Source: JAUVXJ01 sp964577995
Lineage (GTDB): Bacteria > Chloroflexota > Anaerolineae > UBA7937 > B3-Chlor
Direction of reading: 5' to 3'
Assembly: GCA_964577995.1 (NCBI GenBank)
Contig: CAZOBP010000061.1
Span: 1 to 14,432, forward strand
Length of the DNA stretch: 14,432 bases
Below the pieces are notes generated by a model. That model did no database searches, was not told the origin of the DNA, and was given only the letters and a program-made list of their open reading frames with translations. Position 1 is the first letter of the stretch. Each line of letters begins with the position of its first letter. Position numbers and translations under genes: made by a program. Of the stretch, positions 1 to 7,593 are shown one piece after another.

Positions 1-429
1 GTGTCCATCCAGGCCAAGATCATCAACCTCCTGCTTCGGCTTCAGAGAGAGTTCCGCCTGTCATATCTGTTCATCACGCACGACCTGAGTCTGATGAGAA
101 ACGTCGCTTCTCGGGTGGCCATCATGTACCTGGGGAGGATCTGCGAGATCGCTGATGCGGCCGAGTTCTTCCGCAACCCGTATCATCCCTACACGCAGAT
201 GCTCCTGTCTTCCATCCCCGTGGTCTCGGAAGAAGAGGAGGAGCTCAAGCCGAAGCGGATCACCTCGCGCGGCGAGATCCCCAGTCCGGTCGACGTCCCC
301 AGTGGGTGTAGTTTTCACCCGCGCTGTCCCCAGAGCGCCGAGTCTTGCTCGAAGGTGGATCCGGTCATGGTCGAGGTTGAGCCGGGGCACGTGGTCCGCT
401 GCCACCGATTCGGGCAGGGGGGCACTTAG
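1..429 (+). CDS. Oligopeptide/dipeptide ABC transporter ATP-binding protein, C-terminal part (5' end off the window)
   Basis: This is the C-terminal 142 residues of the ATPase subunit of an Opp/Dpp-type peptide importer, a cytoplasmic protein that powers uptake through the membrane permeases. The first residues (VSIQAKIINLL) match the D-loop region that follows Walker B, so the GTG at position 1 is an internal Val codon and the start lies upstream. The H-loop is visible as FITHDLSL, with the switch His near residue 27. It is followed by the usual MYLGRICE segment and the oligopeptide-transporter C-terminal motif NPYHPYTQMLLSSIP. The tail holds the family's cysteine cluster (CSFHPRCP, then C and CH). 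Walker A, the Q-loop and the signature motif are off the window. The next gene starts 46 bp later on the same strand, so co-transcription with the racemase and hydantoinase genes is likely. The substrate cannot be read from this piece; a peptide or cyclic amide is inferred from the neighbours. Confidence 0.9.
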   Translation: MSIQAKIINLLLRLQREFRLSYLFITHDLSLMRNVASRVAIMYLGRICEIADAAEFFRNPYHPYTQMLLSSIPVVSEEEEELKPKRITSRGEIPSPVDVPSGCSFHPRCPQSAESCSKVDPVMVEVEPGHVVRCHRFGQGGT

Positions 430-475
430 CCAGGAGCGCGCCCTGGATGGCTGACTAGTTGTCTTGGAGATGGCC

Positions 476-1261
476 ATGAAGCAGAGAGTTGTGTACATCG
501 ATCCAGTCGGAAAGGGAGTAGTGGACGAGGGTCACCAGTTCTTGACCTCCCACAAGCGGGAGGGAACCGAACTGAAGATGCTCATGCTTCCCAGGGGACC
601 GGAGCATCTTGAGTATCGCTACTACGAGGCTCTCGTCCTGCTGGATATTCTGCATCTAATCACGGAGGCTGAGAGGGAGGGTTTTGATGCTGCCATCATC
701 GGCTGTTTCTACGACGTAGGTTTGCAGGCCGCGCGGGAGGTGGCGGAGCGCATGCCGGTAGTAGCCCCCTGCGAAGCCTCCACCCACCTCGCGGCCACTC
801 TGGGAGACAGGTTCTCCATCATCGTGGGCCGCAGGAAGTGGATCCCAGAGATGAGGGAGAACGTGGTGAAGTACGGCATGAAGGAGCGACTGGCTTCCTT
901 CAAGTCTGTTGACTTGGGAGTACTGGAGTTTCACCAGGACGAGGAGGAGACGGCCCGTCGATTCAGGGAGGTTGCACGGGAAGCCGTGGAAGACGACGGC
1001 GCCGAGGTGATCATCCTGGGTTGTACAGCCACCTATGGTTTCTATGAAGAACTTCAGGAAGAACTGGGCGTGCCTGTCATAGACTCCATGATCGCCGCTT
1101 TGAAGACGGCTGAGTTCGCCGCTGAACTGAAGAACCGATTGGGGTGGAGTCACAGCAAGATAGGGGCCTACGAATCACCTCCTCCAGAGGAGTACGCCCC
1201 TTGGCGACTCGGGGAGCAGTACGATTTCGGTGACATGAGATCCTGGTTGCGGGGGGCCTGA
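476..1261 (+). CDS. Asp/Glu/hydantoin racemase family protein
   Basis: A 261-residue protein of the aspartate/glutamate/hydantoin racemase superfamily, which uses two cysteines for cofactor-independent proton exchange at a chiral carbon. The two expected cysteines are present in mirrored contexts: Cys77 in IIGCFYDVGL and Cys183 in IILGCTATYGF, the latter followed by GVPVIDSM as in the family. Length is near the usual 220-260. In-frame starts exist at TTG 464, ATG 470 and ATG 476. I chose 476 because GGAG at 466-469 sits 6 nt upstream of it. The gene lies directly before the HyuA/HyuB genes, where a hydantoin racemase (HyuE-like) would interconvert substrate enantiomers before ring opening. 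Arylmalonate decarboxylase or maleate isomerase relatives share this fold, so the exact reaction is inferred from context. Confidence 0.82.
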   Translation: MKQRVVYIDPVGKGVVDEGHQFLTSHKREGTELKMLMLPRGPEHLEYRYYEALVLLDILHLITEAEREGFDAAIIGCFYDVGLQAAREVAERMPVVAPCEASTHLAATLGDRFSIIVGRRKWIPEMRENVVKYGMKERLASFKSVDLGVLEFHQDEEETARRFREVAREAVEDDGAEVIILGCTATYGFYEELQEELGVPVIDSMIAALKTAEFAAELKNRLGWSHSKIGAYESPPPEEYAPWRLGEQYDFGDMRSWLRGA

Positions 1262-1320
1262 GTCTCGTTTGCGGAATATGCCCGGAGGAGTGCGCGGACT
1301 AGGTTTTCAAGTCAGCCATA

Positions 1321-1341
1321 GATATCATAGTGGAGGATATC
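1321..1341 (+). promoter_or_regulatory. Possible hairpin around the hyuA ribosome binding site
   Basis: Two copies of the self-complementary hexamer GATATC, at 1321-1326 and 1336-1341, flank nine bases. They can form a 6-bp stem whose loop displays most of the GGAGG Shine-Dalgarno sequence (1332-1336). The stem is AT-rich and weak. It may only be chance, but its placement directly on the ribosome binding site is notable. Confidence 0.2.
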
Positions 1342-1344
1342 AAC

Positions 1345-3396
1345 ATGCTGAGGGTTGCTACGGATATTGGAGGTACATTTACAGATCTTGTATTCGTCAC
1401 CCCTGACGGTGAGGTTGTCACCGGCAAGAGCCACACGACCCCCGCACAGTATGAAGAGGGTGTGATGGATGTCATCTCGGCCGCTGGCATACAGCCGAGT
1501 GAGTTCGCGTCGTTTGTGCATGGGACGACGATCGTCATCAATGCCATCACCGAAAGAAAAGGGGCCAAGGTCGGGCTGCTCACCACTGAGGGGTTCCGCG
1601 ACATCATAGAGATCGGACGTGGCCATCGCCCCGACTTCTTCAACCTCGAATACCGCAAGCCAGAGCCCTTCGTGCCCCGTTACCTGCGCCGAGAGACAAG
1701 GGAGCGCATCAACTACAAGGGGATCGAGACCGAGCCCCTTGATCTTTCGGGCCTGCCAGCCATCCTGGACGATTTTCGGGCCGAAGGGGTGGAGGCCATC
1801 GCCATCAGCTTCATCAATTCCTATGCCAACCCGGTCCACGAGGAGGCAGCGCTAGCCATGGTGAAGGAGCTCTGGCCGGAAGTTTCCGTGGTGGCCTCGC
1901 ACCAGATCACGCGGGAGTGGCGGGAGTACGAGCGCACCAACACCGCCGTGTTGTCCGCGTACGTGCAACCAGTGGCCCACCGCTACCTTGATCGCCTGAC
2001 CAGCGCCCTCTACGATGCTGGCATGCGGTGCACGCCCTACATCATGCAGTCCAACTGCGGCGTGGACACGGTCAAGAGCGCACGTCAAATCCCCATCACC
2101 ATGGTCGAGTCAGGTCCGGCCAGCGGCATCTGGGGTGCTGCGGCGCTGGGTCGGCTGATTGGAGAGCCGGATGACATTGCCATTGACATCGGCGGGACGA
2201 CAGCCAAGTGCGGGCTGATCACGGGCGGCCACGTCAGACTCAACACCAACTACGTGATCGAACGCCGCGAGACCTGGGCTGGCTACCCGGTCGTGGTGCC
2301 GGTAGTTGACCTGGTGGAAATCGGCAACGGTGGGGGGTCGATTGCCTGGGTGGACGATTTCCAGAGGCTACACGTCGGTCCACAGAGTGCCGGGGCCGTG
2401 CCTGGCCCGGTGTCATACGGCTTGGGCGGCAGGGAAGCGACGACGACCGACGCGAATCTGGCGCTGGGCTGTATCAACCCGGACTTCTTCTGTGGTGGCA
2501 CCATCGAGGCGGACATGGATGCGGTGGAGCGTGCGCTGGACAAGCTGGCGGTGACCCTCGACACGAACCGACGGGAAGCGGCGCGCGGCATCGTCCGTAT
2601 CGCCAACAACAACATGGTCAACGCCATCAAGCTGATCTCGGTCAACCGCGGCCATGACCCGAGAGACTTCGCCCTGCTGGCGTTCGGCGGCGGAGGCGGC
2701 ATGCACGCTTGCGCCCTGGCTAAGGAGTTGAGCATCAAGAAGGTGGTGATTCCCAGGCAATCCAGTGTGTTCTCTGCCTGGGGGATGTTGCTCAGCGACC
2801 TACGTCGCGATTACCTACAGACGCAGATAGTTGACCTGTCGGAGTCGGGAGCGGCTGAGCAGGTGGACCAGACGCTGAGACAGTTGGAGGAAAGAGCGCT
2901 CCAAGAGTACTCCGCTGAGGACATCGACCCGGCGCGTGTGTCTTTCCTACGCTATGCCCGGTGCCGGTACCAGAACCAGGAGCACTCTGTGGAAATCGTC
3001 CTGCCCGACGGGGAGATCACGGCGCAGCAGATCGAGGCCATACGCGAGCGCTTCGACACGGACTACGAACGTGAATACACCTACCGGCTGGATGCCCCGG
3101 TCGAGTTGGTCGCCTATCACCTGGTCGCTCTGGGCGAGGTGGACAAGCTCAAACCAGAGAAGTTCCCGACCACGGGTCTCAAGCTCGATGACGCGGTGAA
3201 AGGACGTCGGGAGGTGGACTACGTTGAAGCCGGCATCCATGAGGCGACGATCTACGATGGCGATGCCCTGGAACCAGGCATGGCTTTCGTGGGCCCCGCC
3301 ATCATCGAAGAGTCCGGGGCCACGACTGTGATCCCGCCCGACCTGCCGTGTTCTGTCGACGACTATGGCAACTACCAGATCCGCACCGCCAGATGA
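1345..3396 (+). CDS. hyuA: Hydantoinase/oxoprolinase subunit A (ATP-binding)
   Basis: A 683-residue protein of the hydantoinase A / 5-oxoprolinase / acetone carboxylase beta-type family. These enzymes couple ATP hydrolysis to opening or carboxylation of cyclic amides or ketones, working with a B subunit. Visible hallmarks: the N-terminal phosphate-binding DIGGTFTD (residues 7-14), FVHGTT (57-62), MVESGPASG (about 253-261), the second ATPase motif DIGGTTAK (281-288), the GNGGGSIAWVD...VGPQSAGAVPGP block (about 328-355) and a glycine-rich FGGGGGMHA (about 448-455). Length is typical. A GTG at 1330 is also in frame, but ATG 1345 has GGAGG 8 nt upstream and puts DIGGTFTD at the usual distance from the N-terminus. 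hyuB follows after 12 bp. Substrate specificity (hydantoin, 5-oxoproline, N-methylhydantoin or another) cannot be told from sequence; the adjacent racemase favours a hydantoin or lactam. Confidence 0.93.
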   Translation: MLRVATDIGGTFTDLVFVTPDGEVVTGKSHTTPAQYEEGVMDVISAAGIQPSEFASFVHGTTIVINAITERKGAKVGLLTTEGFRDIIEIGRGHRPDFFNLEYRKPEPFVPRYLRRETRERINYKGIETEPLDLSGLPAILDDFRAEGVEAIAISFINSYANPVHEEAALAMVKELWPEVSVVASHQITREWREYERTNTAVLSAYVQPVAHRYLDRLTSALYDAGMRCTPYIMQSNCGVDTVKSARQIPITMVESGPASGIWGAAALGRLIGEPDDIAIDIGGTTAKCGLITGGHVRLNTNYVIERRETWAGYPVVVPVVDLVEIGNGGGSIAWVDDFQRLHVGPQSAGAVPGPVSYGLGGREATTTDANLALGCINPDFFCGGTIEADMDAVERALDKLAVTLDTNRREAARGIVRIANNNMVNAIKLISVNRGHDPRDFALLAFGGGGGMHACALAKELSIKKVVIPRQSSVFSAWGMLLSDLRRDYLQTQIVDLSESGAAEQVDQTLRQLEERALQEYSAEDIDPARVSFLRYARCRYQNQEHSVEIVLPDGEITAQQIEAIRERFDTDYEREYTYRLDAPVELVAYHLVALGEVDKLKPEKFPTTGLKLDDAVKGRREVDYVEAGIHEATIYDGDALEPGMAFVGPAIIEESGATTVIPPDLPCSVDDYGNYQIRTAR

Positions 3397-3408
3397 GGAG
3401 GGTTTCCG

Positions 3409-5085
3409 ATGAGCCAGAAGTACGATCCGATAACGATTGAGATCATCCAGAACTCGCTACAGGCGGCTGCTGATGAGATGTTCGGTGCCCTGCGCCGCAC
3501 GGCGATGAGTGCCATCATCTACGAAGTGCTGGACATGGGCACGGGCATCATGGACAAGTACGGCGAGCTGGCCGGTTCTGGGGCCGGGATACCGGCCTTC
3601 GTCGGAGTACTGGACAAGACCGTCAAGCGGGTGATCGAGAAGTTCAACCGGCCGGGGGACGTCGAGCCGGGGGACATCTTTATCACCAATGACCCCTACA
3701 CCGGCGGGGTGACCCACCTGAATGACGTCGTACTGGTCATGCCGGTCTTTGCGGGCGAAGACGTCGTGGCCTGGGTGGCCAATATCGCCCACTGGAATGA
3801 TGTGGGAGGCATGGTGCCCGGCAGCATGTCCACCGAGGCGACGGAGATCTTTCAGGAGGGAATCATCCTGTCTGCCGTCAAGCTCTTTTCCCGGGGCCAA
3901 CCCATCCAGTCTGTGTTCGACATCCTCACCTCGAACTGTCGCATGCCTGATTTCCTGACGGGCGATCTCTGGGCTGGTGTAGCTTCGGTCCGGGTTGGCG
4001 AACGCCGCGTTCTCGAGATCGTGAACAAGTACGGCAAGGACGTGTTTCTGCAAGCTGTTGAAGACTACCTGGAGTATGGCGAGCAGGTCACCCTGGCCGC
4101 GCTCAGACGCTTGCCCAATGGCAAGTACCACCTGGTCGAAGAACAGGACCAGGGGCCTGACTACGTGGTCTCAGTGGAGATCACGGACGACGAGTTCATC
4201 GTGGACCTTCGGGACAATCCGGATCAGGACCCGGGCCCCTTCAACATGAGCCGGGACGAAGCGGTTGTGGCCTGCCAGATCGCCTTCAAGGGCATCGTCT
4301 CGCCGGAAAGGCTGAGCAATGGTGGCACCTTCCGTCCCTTGAAGGTCCTGACGCGTCACGGAAGCGTCTTCGATCCGATCCACCCAGCGGCCCAGGGCAT
4401 CTACTATGAGATCACCATCAGGTTGCACGATCTGATCTGGCGCTGCCTGGCCGAACAGATGCCAGACCGGCTGCCCGCGGGCAGTTTCGCCTCCGTGTGC
4501 GGCACGCTCTTCGGCGGCATCCATCCCGACACCGGCCGGAGCTACGCAGTGATCGAGCCCGAGCTGGGCGGCTGGGGCGGATCGCCCACCTCCGATGGAA
4601 ACGCAGGTCAGTTCTCGGGGCTGCATGGCGAAACCTATAACTGCCCGGCTGAGGTGGCCGAAGCGCGCTACGGTGTGACGGTGGACTACCTCAGCTTCCA
4701 CGACGAGGATGGCGGCGCTGGCTTCCATCGGGGCGGCAAGGGGGTGCGCATCGACTATCGCATCAAGTCCGACAACGCCTGGCTGACGGTGGCCTACACC
4801 CGCTCCAAGGTGCCACCGTGGCCCCTGAAGGGTGGCCAGCCGGGTTCCCCCAACTACATTGAGATCGAGCGTGCCAACGGCGAGAAGGAGCGCTACTCGG
4901 TGACGACGGGCCTGACCTTGAACACGGACGACGTGATCCGGGTCATGACCGCCACGGGCGCCGGCTGGGGCGACCCCATGGAGCGCCCCGTGGAGCTGGT
5001 GAAACAGGACGTGAAGAATGGCTACGTCACGCTGGAGCAGGCCAACCAGTACTATGGGCTGGACAAGCGCAGCGCGAGCGAATAG
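3409..5085 (+). CDS. hyuB: Hydantoinase/oxoprolinase subunit B
   Basis: A 558-residue protein of the hydantoinase B / oxoprolinase family, the partner of HyuA in ATP-dependent cyclic amide hydrolysis. Characteristic features are the N-terminal DPITIEIIQNSL block, the highly conserved TNDPYTGGVTHLNDV (residues 93-107), internal glycine-rich blocks (GGWGGSPTSDGN, GGKGVRIDY), and the C-terminal GAGWGDPMERPVELVKQDVKNG segment common in the family. The start has a strong GAGGAGG upstream and lies 12 bp after the hyuA stop, so the two are translated from one message. Length is normal and no frame damage is seen. In acetone carboxylases the homologous subunit pairs with an extra gamma subunit. None is present here, which favours a hydrolase over a carboxylase. 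Confidence 0.92.
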   Translation: MSQKYDPITIEIIQNSLQAAADEMFGALRRTAMSAIIYEVLDMGTGIMDKYGELAGSGAGIPAFVGVLDKTVKRVIEKFNRPGDVEPGDIFITNDPYTGGVTHLNDVVLVMPVFAGEDVVAWVANIAHWNDVGGMVPGSMSTEATEIFQEGIILSAVKLFSRGQPIQSVFDILTSNCRMPDFLTGDLWAGVASVRVGERRVLEIVNKYGKDVFLQAVEDYLEYGEQVTLAALRRLPNGKYHLVEEQDQGPDYVVSVEITDDEFIVDLRDNPDQDPGPFNMSRDEAVVACQIAFKGIVSPERLSNGGTFRPLKVLTRHGSVFDPIHPAAQGIYYEITIRLHDLIWRCLAEQMPDRLPAGSFASVCGTLFGGIHPDTGRSYAVIEPELGGWGGSPTSDGNAGQFSGLHGETYNCPAEVAEARYGVTVDYLSFHDEDGGAGFHRGGKGVRIDYRIKSDNAWLTVAYTRSKVPPWPLKGGQPGSPNYIEIERANGEKERYSVTTGLTLNTDDVIRVMTATGAGWGDPMERPVELVKQDVKNGYVTLEQANQYYGLDKRSASE

Positions 5086-5093
5086 GGGGGACC

Positions 5094-5417
5094 GTGATCA
5101 AGCTGACTGTGGTCTATAATCTGCCGGCCGGCGCCGATCATGAAGAATTCCTCAAGTGGCGCACGACAACTCATCAGGAGAGCAACATGTCCATTCCAGG
5201 CGTCATCAAGAGCGATTTCTATGTGATCAAGCGCGCCTGGAAGATGGACGAGGCTCCCTATCGCTACATGACCGAAGCCTACTTTCCCGACCTGGAGACC
5301 TTCGAGAAGGCCTTCTTTGATGCTGACTATCAAGCCGAGTTGGAGGAATCGCTGGGGCGCATCGCCGATCCGCTATTTCTCATATCTGAGGAGGTGCTAT
5401 CGGAATCTCGCGGATAG
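5094..5417 (+). CDS. Small EthD-like / dimeric alpha-beta barrel protein
   Basis: A 107-residue protein starting at GTG, 8 bp after the hyuB stop with a G-rich stretch (GGGGGG) just before it, so it is the last gene of the hyu operon. The sequence (MIKLTVVYNLP...EFLKWRTTTHQES...IPGVIKSDFY...YRYMTEAYFPDLETFEKAF) has the beta-alpha-beta pattern and conserved positions of EthD-type small ferredoxin-like proteins. These form dimers and serve as accessory factors or small enzymes in degradation pathways. EthD itself accompanies ethyl tert-butyl ether oxidation but has no defined catalytic role. Its link with a HyuA/HyuB pair suggests an accessory or isomerase step for the ring-opened product; this is inference. 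No catalytic residue can be named from sequence alone. Confidence 0.7.
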   Translation: MIKLTVVYNLPAGADHEEFLKWRTTTHQESNMSIPGVIKSDFYVIKRAWKMDEAPYRYMTEAYFPDLETFEKAFFDADYQAELEESLGRIADPLFLISEEVLSESRG

Positions 5418-5469
5418 CTTCGTGTCCGATGCCTCTGCACGAACTCAGGGAACGTGGACGGTCACGCTC

Positions 5470-5497
5470 GGCGGGCACCGATATGTGCCCGCCTTTT
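5470..5497 (+). terminator. Rho-independent terminator of the hyu operon
   Basis: A perfect 9-bp inverted repeat, GGCGGGCAC (5470-5478) and GTGCCCGCC (5485-5493), separated by the 6-nt loop CGATAT and followed by TTTT (5494-5497). It lies 52 bp after the stop of the EthD-like gene. The GC-rich stem with a short T-run is a standard intrinsic terminator on the + strand and marks the end of the transporter-racemase-hydantoinase transcript. Confidence 0.8.
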
Positions 5498-5503
5498 CTG
5501 AGG

Positions 5504-5536
5504 TACAATGAGTTGGGTGGCGGTACGAACCACCCA
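5504..5536 (+). promoter_or_regulatory. Possible promoter -10 and 5' leader hairpin for the aminopeptidase gene
   Basis: TACAAT at 5504-5509 is a good -10 hexamer directly after the terminator. No convincing -35 is seen at 16-18 nt. A perfect 7-bp inverted repeat, TGGGTGG (5514-5520) and CCACCCA (5530-5536) with a 9-nt loop, begins where transcription would start (about 5515). It would give the mRNA a 5'-terminal hairpin before the AAAGGAGG at 5546-5553. It could instead be an operator. Both assignments are inferred from position. Confidence 0.35.
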
Positions 5537-5558
5537 TTACAGCCCAAAGGAGGAACGA

Positions 5559-6605
5559 ATGGGTTGGCCGGTGAGGAAACTGATCGAGGACGGCGTGCTC
5601 AGCATGTTGCGGGTCAACATGGGTCTGAAGGAGGGAGAGAGGTTGTTGGTGGTGGCCGATCCCCCTACCTTGGAGCATTGGGCGGACAAGGATCTCTTGG
5701 TGTTGCAAGACCAGATGGAGCGCTCTGCGTTGGCCAGGATGGTGGCGGACATAGCGCGGGAGAGTTTCCTCCAGTCGATGGTGGACTTCTATCCTTACCC
5801 GTCGGCGGGGCAGCACGGCAGCGAGCCGGGTGAGGCGGTGGCGGAGAAGATGTCTCAGGCCGACGTACTTATCGCCATCGTCAACTACTCTCTCTCCCAT
5901 ACCGCCGGCCGGGCCCGGGCCACCGAGGCTGGGGCGCGCATCGCGAGCATGCCTGGATTCGAGGCCCGCATGTTCCATCCGGGCGGCCCCATGTCGGTGG
6001 ACTACCAGCAGGTGGCAGAGGACACGGAGAAGCTGGCCCAACTGGTCACGGAGGCCGAGAGGGCTACGGTCCGCTCTCCGGGTGGGACGGACATCTCCTT
6101 CAGTGTGGCCGGTCGAGAGGGGGGAGTGGACACAGGGCTCTGCACGGAGAGGGCGGCCTGGAGCAACCTTCCCGCCGGGGAGGCCTATGCCGCGCCGCTG
6201 GAGGGCACGGCTGAGGGGGTGATCGTGGCCCAGGCGGGCTGGTATCCCCATCTAGCGGAGGACATGTCCTTCCACTTCGAGAAGGGACTGGTGGTGTCTC
6301 TCGAAGGCGGGGGCAAGGTGGGCGACGAGTTCAGGAAGCTGCTCCAATTGGGGAGTGAAGAGCAGGTGCACCTGGCCCGCCGCAACCTGGCGGAGTTGGG
6401 CATCGGCACCAACCCCAACGCTAAGCAGCCGGACAACGTGCTGGAGGCGGAAAAGATCAAGGGCACGGTGCATCTGGCCATCGGGGATAGCTCGCACATG
6501 GGCGGGAGAGTGGTGGCGGACCTCCACGAGGACTTCGTGATCCCTCAGCCCGATCTGCTGCTGGATGGCAGGCTGGTTATCGAAGGTGGTGAGTGGAGGA
6601 TCTGA
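5559..6605 (+). CDS. M29-family (thermophilic AmpS/AmpT-like) aminopeptidase
   Basis: A 348-residue metalloaminopeptidase of peptidase family M29, which removes N-terminal residues from peptides in the cytoplasm using a two-metal centre. The C-terminal catalytic half is clear: NLPAGEAYAAP (candidate metal ligand Glu208), LAELGIGTNPNAK (Glu279), GTVHLAIGDSSHMGG (His305) and DLHEDFVI (His323, Asp325), ending with PDLLLDGRLV as is typical. The N-terminal half is more divergent, as is usual. An in-frame ATG at 5508 exists, but ATG 5559 has AAAGGAGG 5 nt upstream and gives the expected N-terminus. Length is slightly short for M29 (about 360-410). It follows the hyu terminator, so it is probably transcribed separately. 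Together with the peptide ABC ATPase upstream it fits peptide utilisation. Confidence 0.85.
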   Translation: MGWPVRKLIEDGVLSMLRVNMGLKEGERLLVVADPPTLEHWADKDLLVLQDQMERSALARMVADIARESFLQSMVDFYPYPSAGQHGSEPGEAVAEKMSQADVLIAIVNYSLSHTAGRARATEAGARIASMPGFEARMFHPGGPMSVDYQQVAEDTEKLAQLVTEAERATVRSPGGTDISFSVAGREGGVDTGLCTERAAWSNLPAGEAYAAPLEGTAEGVIVAQAGWYPHLAEDMSFHFEKGLVVSLEGGGKVGDEFRKLLQLGSEEQVHLARRNLAELGIGTNPNAKQPDNVLEAEKIKGTVHLAIGDSSHMGGRVVADLHEDFVIPQPDLLLDGRLVIEGGEWRI

Positions 6606-6725
6606 GAGGAGGCAGCCGTTCGGCGCGTCCTGGGCCTGGTCTGTTGCGCCTCTTTCGCGCGAGAGGGGCCGCGCCACACCAGGAGGGCCTGAGGGGCGCC
6701 TGTTGAAACTCTTGCTGGTGCACAG

Positions 6726-7562
6726 ATGAAGCTCACCGTGCTGGTGGACAACAACACGCTCATCGACCGGTACTTCCTGGGCGAGCCAGGCGTGTCGTAT
6801 CTCGTCGAGACCGAGGGGAAGAAGGTCTTGTTCGACGTTGGCTATTCAGAGGCCTTCATTCTCAACGCCCGGAAGCTCTCTCTCGATCTATTGGATGTGG
6901 ACTTCGTGGTGCTGTCTCACGGCCACATGGACCACACCTGGGGGCTCGTGCCCCTCTTGCGGCTCTACACGGAAGCGAAAATCGAGAAGCTCAAGGCGAA
7001 GAAGCCCACGCTGGTCACCCATCCACAAACGCTGTCCTCCAGAAGGGTCGGCGACCTGCCAGAGATCGGTTCCTTGCTCTCCGCCGACAGGCTCTCTGGC
7101 TTCTTCCACCTCCAACTGAGCAGAAGTCCGGTGTGGTTGACGGAACGGCTGGTGTTCCTGGGAGAGATCGAAAGGGCCAACGACTTCGAAGCCCAGAAGC
7201 CTATAGGCATGATCGTCGAGGTTGGTGTCGAGAAGGATGACTTTCTCCTCGATGACTCGGCGCTGGCCTACAAGTCGCCTGATGGCTTGGTGATTATCAC
7301 AGGGTGCTCCCACGCCGGCATCTGCAACATCGTAGAGCAGGCGAGAAGGGTCTGTGGTGAGAGCAGAGTTGTGGACATCGTGGGAGGCCTTCATCTGTTG
7401 GACCCTCCCGCCGAGGAACTGGAGGGAACCCTGGAGTACATGAAAGCTCTGGCTCCGGGCTCGGTGCATGCGTGCCACTGCACGGATCTGGGATCCAAGA
7501 TGACCCTGTCGAGGGTCGTTCATCTCCAGGAGGTGGGGGTCGGCTTGGTCCTTGAGTATTGA
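6726..7562 (+). CDS. Metallo-beta-lactamase-fold hydrolase
   Basis: A 278-residue cytoplasmic protein of the metallo-beta-lactamase superfamily. The metal-binding HGHMDH signature is at residues 65-70 in VVLSHGHMDHTWGL. Later ligands fit GCSHAGI (His196) and GGLHLL (His223), with HACHCTD near the end. This layout matches the subgroup annotated as dihydropterin-ribofuranosylaminobenzene phosphate synthase-like or F-box-type MBL proteins, whose bacterial members mostly have no proven substrate. The family start motif (MKLTVLVDNNT) supports ATG 6726, although no good Shine-Dalgarno sequence is visible. The 120 bp before it holds only a small hairpin (CCTCT/AGAGG). The saccharopine-dehydrogenase-like gene follows after 31 bp, suggesting one transcript. 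The actual reaction is unknown. Confidence 0.82.
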   Translation: MKLTVLVDNNTLIDRYFLGEPGVSYLVETEGKKVLFDVGYSEAFILNARKLSLDLLDVDFVVLSHGHMDHTWGLVPLLRLYTEAKIEKLKAKKPTLVTHPQTLSSRRVGDLPEIGSLLSADRLSGFFHLQLSRSPVWLTERLVFLGEIERANDFEAQKPIGMIVEVGVEKDDFLLDDSALAYKSPDGLVIITGCSHAGICNIVEQARRVCGESRVVDIVGGLHLLDPPAEELEGTLEYMKALAPGSVHACHCTDLGSKMTLSRVVHLQEVGVGLVLEY

Positions 7563-7593
7563 ACCGGGAAGGGGCAAGCGGAGAGATATCTGA

